Source: QQUD01 sp039029915 (GTDB lineage: Bacteria > Chloroflexota > Anaerolineae > Promineifilales > Promineifilaceae). From it: DNA of 15,026 nucleotides. Shown here piece by piece: positions 14,086 through 15,026 of this stretch. The notes beneath the pieces were generated by a model that was given only the letters and a program-made list of their open reading frames with translations, had not been told where the DNA came from and searched no databases. The DNA is taken from positions 1-15,026 of the forward strand of contig JBCCFD010000163.1 of NCBI GenBank assembly GCA_039029915.1, in the 5' to 3' direction. Every line of letters begins with the position of its first letter. The first letter of the stretch is position 1. The translations under genes were made by a program, and so were the position numbers.

Positions 14086-14925
14086 ATGCAAGATTTTTTC
14101 TTACGTTACTTAGCATCAAAAAAATCGGTTGATGACCGCGCCTTAAATGCTCACGTTTGGTCTGAAATGGCCCAGATTATCAAGGGCCCCGCTTGTCGCG
14201 TGCTGGAAATTGGGGCGGGCATTGGCACGATGATTGAGCGACTAGATGAGCATGGGTTATTAGAAACGGCCGTTTATCACGCGATCGACAACGATCCTGA
14301 ACACATTTTAATTTGTGAGGAACGTTTACGGCCGTTAATCCAAAAACATAGACTCACTTTTGAAGCCACAGACCTCCTTGACTTCATTCAGCAACCACAG
14401 CAAATTGGTCAATATGATCTTATCTTGGCGCACGCCTTTTTAGATTTAATGGACATTCCGGCTGTCTTGCCCGACATTTTGGCTCTCCTTAAACCCGGTG
14501 GGCATTTTTATTTCACCATTAATTTTGACGGCGGTACCATCTTTGAACCTTCCATCGACCCTCAGTTCGATGCGCTCGTTGAAAACCTGTACCACCAAAC
14601 GATGGATGAGCGGGTCACGGATGGCAAACTGTCTGGAGACAGCAAAAGCGGCCGTCACCTCTTCCACCATATTCAGGATGCAGGTGGACAAGTGACAGCC
14701 GCTGGTAGCTCAGATTGGGTAGTGTTTGGCATAAACGGCCGTTATCCAGCCGACGAAGCCTTCTTTCTACACACCATTCTGGGCTACTTTGAAAACTCAC
14801 TCAAAGAGCGCCCTGAGCTTGATAACAAAAAGTTCAACCAATGGCTCCAAACGCGCCGCCAGCAAATTGAGAATGGCACCCTCGTTTATATTGCCCACCA
14901 GCTTGATCTCTTTGGCCAGGTTTAA
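14086..14925 (+). CDS. Class I SAM-dependent methyltransferase
   Basis: A 279-residue cytoplasmic protein. Motif I (VLEIGAGIGTM, about residues 39-49) binds S-adenosylmethionine, the acidic AIDNDPEH (66-73) binds its ribose, ATDLLDFI follows, and YDLILAHAFLDLMD then LLKPGGHFYFTINFDG are the later Rossmann strands. The C-terminal part (150-279) is Gln/Asp-rich and would form the substrate lid, with no family match. Its substrate could be a sugar of the neighbouring glycan, a lipid or a small metabolite. It is 63 nt downstream of the GT-B gene, and no strong ribosome binding site precedes the ATG at 14086. An inverted repeat (14928-14976) follows and may end the transcript. Three ACGGCCGT copies occur, one of them encoding ETAV at residues 60-63. 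Confidence 0.88.
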   Translation: MQDFFLRYLASKKSVDDRALNAHVWSEMAQIIKGPACRVLEIGAGIGTMIERLDEHGLLETAVYHAIDNDPEHILICEERLRPLIQKHRLTFEATDLLDFIQQPQQIGQYDLILAHAFLDLMDIPAVLPDILALLKPGGHFYFTINFDGGTIFEPSIDPQFDALVENLYHQTMDERVTDGKLSGDSKSGRHLFHHIQDAGGQVTAAGSSDWVVFGINGRYPADEAFFLHTILGYFENSLKERPELDNKKFNQWLQTRRQQIENGTLVYIAHQLDLFGQV

Positions 14926-14927
14926 GT

Positions 14928-14976
14928 GAAACGAAGTTTCTGCTTAGTATAAAACGACGGCTATACACTTCGTTTC
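14928..14976. repeat. Inverted repeat downstream of the methyltransferase
   Basis: GAAACGAAGT (14928-14937) and ACTTCGTTTC (14967-14976) are perfect 10-bp arms with a 29-nt spacer. There is no T-run next to the stem, so it is only a weak terminator candidate. GAAGTTTC (14933-14940) also has its complement GAAACTTC at 15019-15026, so a larger repeat may continue past the window. I see no gene in 14926-15026. Confidence 0.5.
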
Positions 14977-15026
14977 CTCGAGGTTCCAAAGCTTTTATCT
15001 AACAGGGTTTTCAAATTAGAAACTTC

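Larger units (their letters stand above)
243..14742. repeat. Dispersed highly iterated palindrome ACGGCCGT (28 copies)
   Basis: By eye I count 28 exact copies starting at 243, 358, 1073, 1364, 1728, 1772, 2488, 2680, 2913, 4364, 6436, 7239, 8086, 8821, 9022, 9193, 9340, 9675, 11168, 11244, 12170, 12867, 12918, 13112, 13652, 14266, 14328 and 14735. About 0.23 are expected for an 8-mer in 15 kb. Fifteen are also AACGGCCGTT. The core CGGCCG occurs 38 times, and in 28 of them the flanks are A and T, far above the 1 in 16 expected, so the conserved unit is at least 8 bp. One copy is intergenic and 27 are inside genes, in all three frames. Confidence 0.95.

Noticed and set aside
243..14742. Repeated ACGGCCGT as a CRISPR array or a transposon footprint
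   Set aside because: Copies are 8-14 bp, irregularly spaced, inside coding frames, and without spacers, terminal repeats or target duplications.
1..15026. tRNA or rRNA genes, integrase/transposase genes and CRISPR arrays
   Set aside because: I looked on both strands and saw none that could be supported.

Overview
The window looks like a chromosomal cell-surface polysaccharide locus from a bacterium of the phylum Chloroflexota, probably an Anaerolineae- or Ardenticatenia-type lineage. The clues are moderate base composition, a LytR-CpsA-Psr protein with the long Thr/Pro linker common in that phylum, and dense runs of short-spaced glycosyltransferase genes. The phylum call is an inference from gene style; there is no rRNA or other marker here.

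Layout. Positions 1-3944 hold a tight minus-strand operon: polyprenyl-phosphate-type GT2, rhamnosyltransferase-like GT2, GT4, an unrecognised protein, and the first 39 codons of another unrecognised protein cut by the window edge. Its members overlap by 1-4 nt or are 9 nt apart. Positions 3945-4563 carry no credible gene but contain a nested set of inverted repeats that looks like a structured RNA. Positions 4564-7418 are minus-strand accessory or metabolic genes: a NodB-type deacetylase, a Doc toxin with an AbrB/MazE-type antitoxin, and a PLP trans-sulfuration enzyme. A small plus-strand orphan gene (7563-7838) converges on an LCP-family gene. Then, still on minus, come an O-antigen/teichoic-acid-type ABC-2 permease and a GT4. 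From 12111 the plus strand carries GT2, a GT-B enzyme and a class I methyltransferase, diverging from the minus-strand GT4.

How the genes fit together. Five or six glycosyltransferases, a membrane-anchored polyprenyl-phosphate sugar transferase, a Wzm-like exporter permease and an LCP ligase form a coherent route. In that route a lipid-linked glycan is built in the cytoplasm, exported, and attached to the wall. The partner ATPase (Wzt) is not in the window. The deacetylase and the methyltransferase could modify sugars, but neither role is proven by sequence.

The most striking property is not a gene. The 8-bp palindrome ACGGCCGT occurs 28 times by eye count, against about 0.23 expected, in all three reading frames of unrelated genes. 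It behaves like a lineage-specific highly iterated palindrome comparable to HIP1 of cyanobacteria. Several candidate promoters (TTGACA-17-TACAAT type) place transcription starts within about 0-14 nt of start codons, suggesting short-leader or leaderless mRNAs.
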